Positions 60,241 through 64,000 of a stretch of 64,000 nucleotides of DNA are shown here, piece after piece. The position numbers were made by a program, and so were the translations under genes. Source of the stretch: Chamaea fasciata (taxonomy: Eukaryota; Chordata; Aves; Passeriformes; Sylviidae); NCBI GenBank assembly GCA_029207755.1, contig JARCOQ010000002.1:60956820-61020819 (forward strand). The letters are read 5' to 3'. The notes under the pieces were generated by a model. That model was not told where the DNA came from. It ran no database searches and saw nothing but the letters and a program-made list of their open reading frames with translations. Within the stretch, counting starts at the first letter, position 1; each line of letters begins with the position of its first letter.

Positions 60241-61084
60241 CTAAAGCACAAAAATATATCACCTATGAATAATACTCAAGCTTCACTTTGAGAAAAGCCT
60301 GCAGTAAACTTCTCCTAATTCAGACTGGTAAGTCCACCAAAGTTGAGAAGCTTATTTCCAGTTATAAAGTTCACCTTTCTCCACAAGCCTTAAAAAGACT
60401 CATGAGTCAAAGGGGCAGCCTAAAATCCTTTACATAAACTCTCACTACTATGCCAGTGGAATATTAAAACATGACAAGCAATATTATCACAAATACATCG
60501 AACAGTTACAGAATAAAAGAAAGCTATTAATCCAAACTAATTTCTACTGTATTAAAAACAAAGAGGTAACCCCCCCCCCCTTTTCATTACTTTTTATAAA
60601 ATGATCCTAAAGTAAGCACTGTAAAGAAGTACCTCATCAAGACAAGGCTGTAATCAGACTTATAACTTCTTCAAAGAGGGATTAGACTAGGAAATGTAAT
60701 GATAAAGTCCAAATAGAATGCTTTAAAGGTAATTGCTGTCTCCTCACACATACACAGAAAGGTCAAGTGTAACTAGACAGAGATTTGATTTCCTATAGCC
60801 TATGTAATCTAAATAAACAGATCTGCTGAAGACACTGAGAAAAGGACTCTCAATCTCCTCACTAAAACAGACCAATCAGATTTGAAAAGCAAGTGTTTTC
60901 CACTGGAAGAAATGTATCAAAAACGTAATTAAATCCATTGCCCGTCTGAAAGGTGCTGCTGTGTTTGCCCTCCATTCTGAAACCTACTTGAATTAAAAGG
61001 GAGAATCACCTTAAAAATGAAAGCAAATGCGTGCTCTTTTCTTTGCAGTTTTTTCTAACCAAAAACCAAACTTATCTGTAAGAG
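60237..61084. other. Unique AT-rich non-coding sequence
   Basis: No gene. Holds an 11-base C homopolymer (60570-60580), rare in this AT-rich window. Confidence 0.5.
60570..60580. repeat. Poly(C) run
   Basis: Eleven consecutive C, the only long C/G homopolymer I noticed in the window. Confidence 0.9.
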
Positions 61085-61193
61085 GGAAAAAAAAAAACCC
61101 AAAACACAAAACAAAACAAACAAACCCAAACAAACAAACAAACAAACAAACAAAACCCCAGGAAAAAAAAAAAAAAACACAAAAACAAAACCT
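61085..61193. repeat. A/C-rich tract with (CAAA)n core
   Basis: A runs, ACAAA units, then about eight CAAA units (about 61125-61153), then another A run and ACAAAA units. Confidence 0.9.
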
Positions 61194-63119
61194 AAAAAGG
61201 TAGATGGATTTGATGAAAAAATATTGCTGATGACAAGAACAAATATTTAGTGCTGTTGTTTTAACTTTCTGAGCCTTTTAACTTGCACATATTCCTAGAG
61301 ATAAATCCTGGAGTCACCGAGAACAATATTCTTGAAGCACTTATTAGCCCACCACTTTACAGCTTTATATATCTCAAGCCTTATGATTGTCTGATTATTT
61401 TTAATGACTTTTCTAAAGAAATCTCCATGTCATGTTCTTTAAATTTAATGCATTGATTTTTATTTGTTTAGACCATTAGGGATCCATTTAGACTGTTGAA
61501 AGAGGATGGAAGAATAGGAGAAAGTAGTAGGAGAAGAATTTTTTTTGTTTTAATTTTTGTCTTATTGAAGAAATCTGTACAAGATAAGAACATACATAAA
61601 CACTTTTTAATGAAACAATCCCTTTTTCCCCTTTGAAAGGATACAGATTTATGAGAACACAATTTGTGAACAGGTCTGTTTATTTCAAGCTTTTTTTAAC
61701 AATTTCTGGTTTTGTGTTTTCAATATTATAAAATGTAGGAAATCATTCCACTCATATTCCCTGAAAGCATAGCATGACAAATGAATTACATAATGAATTC
61801 TGGAAAATTCTTCATGGAATAATCAATTCCATTACTAAATGACTTTTAATTGAAATTGTTACAAAAAATTATTTAAATTCCAGAGAAAGTGCTTCAGGAT
61901 CATTTATGAGGCATAAATTAATAAATAAATATATGTACAAGTCTTTTGAATTCTTTCAGTGAAGGGCAATTACAGGTAACAATTAACAACCTCTTTTTGA
62001 TAGAATCCCTAAAGAAGCTTATAAAGTTTGAGTGCATGGCAACATTATTTTTCTCATATGTGATGATAAAGAATGACAGAAATACTTCAAAAGACCAAAG
62101 TGTGTTGAGTGGAAGAGTATATTAATATATCTCAAGAGACAGAGATTTTTAATGCTATTTAACAAATCTAATTTTGATGGTTTCAAAATACTGCCAGACC
62201 AGATGTGAGAGGGAATTTGGATGGTTGAAGGTTGCTTCTGTTGTTGTTTCCATTTCTCCTTTTAATGGGCTGATGCCAACATGGAAGCTCTAAATTAGGA
62301 AGCTTTAATAGGGATGTATATGACAGTACTTTGGTTAGCCAATCATACCAGTAAATATCATAAGTAAGAGAGAGCAGGATTATGTCACAGCTGGAGATAT
62401 AATTACTGTATAAATTACTCTTTAATAACTTCTATGCTATGTATTAGGGAACATGTCTCTTAGTTCTACCAATTAACCTACTGAAAATACCTCCCAGTAA
62501 ATTCAGCTGTGTAACTGAAGAGGCAAAATATTGCTCATGTTATTTTACATTGTTCTATCTAAACACATAGTTTCCATTAATTAAGTTCTATGAATTTCTA
62601 GTTGAATAAAAAATTGAATCTTTTAAGTGTATAAAATTTTCTGACAGACAAAATGAGAACATATTGTATTCTCTTGACCTTCTGCCTTTCAAAATTTTTC
62701 AGCATGAGAAGAAAAGTGTATCTACCCCAAAATTCTCCTGGCTAATGGCTGTAGAGTCACTTTATTCTATGTTTAGGTCAGATACTGTAAGCATTAGCAT
62801 CTTAAAAGTGTTGGACTGAATTTCAAGTCAGATAAAACTAAATGTCAGCCCTAGCAAAACATTAAATGTATCACATTTTTTTTCCTTTTTTTATAAACAG
62901 TGTCCTTCTGTCTTTTTGTCCTTTCCTGGTTTCTATTTTTTTTCCCCACTGTCTTTGATGAAATCCTGGTTTTAGTTTCTGTTGAAGCCTTAATCCTGTA
63001 AGCCGTTCAGTCTATTCATGATCCAGTAAATGTCCTCGGGCAATTGTTTAATTTCATTTAAATCATTAAAAGGTTAAAAATTAGATGCTTTATACATGTC
63101 TTCTTGGTCTAATAAGCCT
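61194..63119. other. Unique AT-rich non-coding sequence
   Basis: No gene or transposon recognised. Confidence 0.55.
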
Positions 63120-63960
63120 TTCAAAGGATCAACAATATTTTGGTGCCACTAAGCAGGTCTTAGCCTGGAGTGAGTCTCACTTCAAAGAAAACATCTAAAA
63201 TAGTTCCAATGGACTTTAATGTGAAGCTGGGTATTTCCTCCTCTGAACATAAAGCTGGCTGGAGAGGACTAGCTTGCACATCTCAGGGCAGTTCAGATCC
63301 CCACACACAGATGTCTAATGCAATTTGGGGTGCCATAAAGATACTCTAGCTGGCCTCCAGATGATGCTCCAGAACCACACATGACTTCCACAGTTCCTCT
63401 GTTTTGCATATTGACTTTGGGGGTCATCCTCTGGTAATTTCTAAATAACTACTTTGTGGTCAATTGAAACTGGGCTTTGGCCTGTCATGAAGAAAGTTCT
63501 CTGACTACATTGCACAGGAGATTTCTAGTTTAAGGAGGAAAGTCAACTAGTAACTTTTAGAGGCCTTTTTTGGATTACATTTTGAAATAGATTTAGATAT
63601 CTGAGATGGGAAACATCCCAGTGTTTCCATTTTTTTATTGTGTAGAAGAAGAATGGATGATTTCTGATGTAACCACCTACCTTACATCTGTTTTGGCATT
63701 GAGATGCTTAGATGTGAGCATGCTAGTGTTACCTCAGGTCTCCTAGAGAATTTTAGCTGACCTCTACCTGCCTCTCCAGAGATATAGTCACCATAGATCC
63801 TAGGTCATGTGTGCTATTCACACACGGATATCTCAATCTACCCTAGAGTAATCTCAAATTACAATGAACCCATGTATTTCATTAACCACACTGACATCCA
63901 AAAGACAGCGTGAGCAGCAGTCTACCACAGTGCCGAAACTGCAAACCACCAGACAGTAGT
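63120..63960. other. Higher-GC segment, possible old dispersed repeat
   Basis: From about 63120 the text becomes richer in GC and in short recurring words (AGATATCTGAGATG, CAGATGTCTAATGC, GGATATCTCAATC, CTAGAGTAATCTC). It vaguely resembles avian ERV LTR sequence, but I cannot align it or find TATA, poly(A) signal or termini. No open frame of note. It could equally be ordinary unique DNA. Confidence 0.25.
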
Positions 63961-63965
63961 CACAG

Positions 63966-63966
63966 T

Positions 63967-63998
<32 letters not shown>

Positions 63999-64000
63999 TC
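63966..64000. repeat. (CTTT)n microsatellite, cut by window edge
   Basis: About nine perfect tetranucleotide units run to the last base, so the true length is unknown. The plus strand is all pyrimidine. Confidence 0.93.

Noticed and set aside
1..64000. A novel multi-gene system, operon, tRNA or rRNA gene
   Set aside because: No run of recognisable protein-coding genes, no ribosomal RNA motif and no tRNA cloverleaf that I could identify; the window looks like repeat-bearing non-coding bird DNA.

Overview
The window reads as non-coding nuclear DNA from a bird, most likely a songbird (passerine). The evidence is its repeats: several CR1 non-LTR retrotransposon fragments, and LTRs whose sequences match LTR families I know from avian and especially passerine genomes. 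It is AT-rich with long A/T homopolymers. It has no bacterial operon structure, no rRNA or tRNA gene that I can recognise, and no open frame that I can assign to a host protein. The longest open frame is 163 codons (12009-12500) and looks like chance. The window is best described as a gene desert or the interior of a very long intron.

Layout. 1-4350 is unique AT-rich sequence with two roughly 40-bp homopolymers and a perfect hairpin carrying AATAAA on both strands (2993-3011). 4354-4740 is an antisense LTR. 6921-8440 is an LTR cluster: an antisense LTR piece, a sense LTR with TATA box and poly(A) signal (about 7495-8130), then an antisense ERV remnant. 10445-11283 is a 5'-truncated sense LTR of a very common avian family. 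13179-13349 is a pure pentanucleotide satellite that switches from CTCTC to CTCCC. 14192-15010 is a probable antisense solo LTR with three separate internal tandem duplications. 17405-18115 and 21926-22955 are antisense CR1 copies; the second retains a decayed reverse transcriptase frame. 23000-34980 is mostly unique, with a perfect 39-bp tandem duplication (26684-26761) and a CpG-enriched block (31540-31780). 34985-35450 is a sense LTR. 38810-39146 is a sense CR1 fragment lacking its 3' end. 39868-43704 carries several T/G- or A/C-rich tracts. 47150-48157 is an old, nearly full-length LTR of the same family as 10445-11283. 49130-49512 is a CR1 3' end. 52265-53385 is an antisense CR1 interrupted by a sense LTR. 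57243-57756 is a complete antisense LTR with a 5/6 target-site duplication. The rest is unique AT-rich sequence with a few CpG-enriched patches (56395-56720, 59960-60140) and a (CTTT)n tract cut by the window edge.

No genes act together here. The content worth following up is mobile-element history (nesting, orientation, enhancer-repeat structure), unusual tandem repeats, and a few unique CpG-retaining blocks that could be conserved regulatory elements. All family calls rest on recognition by eye without any database search, and most element boundaries are accurate only to tens of bases.
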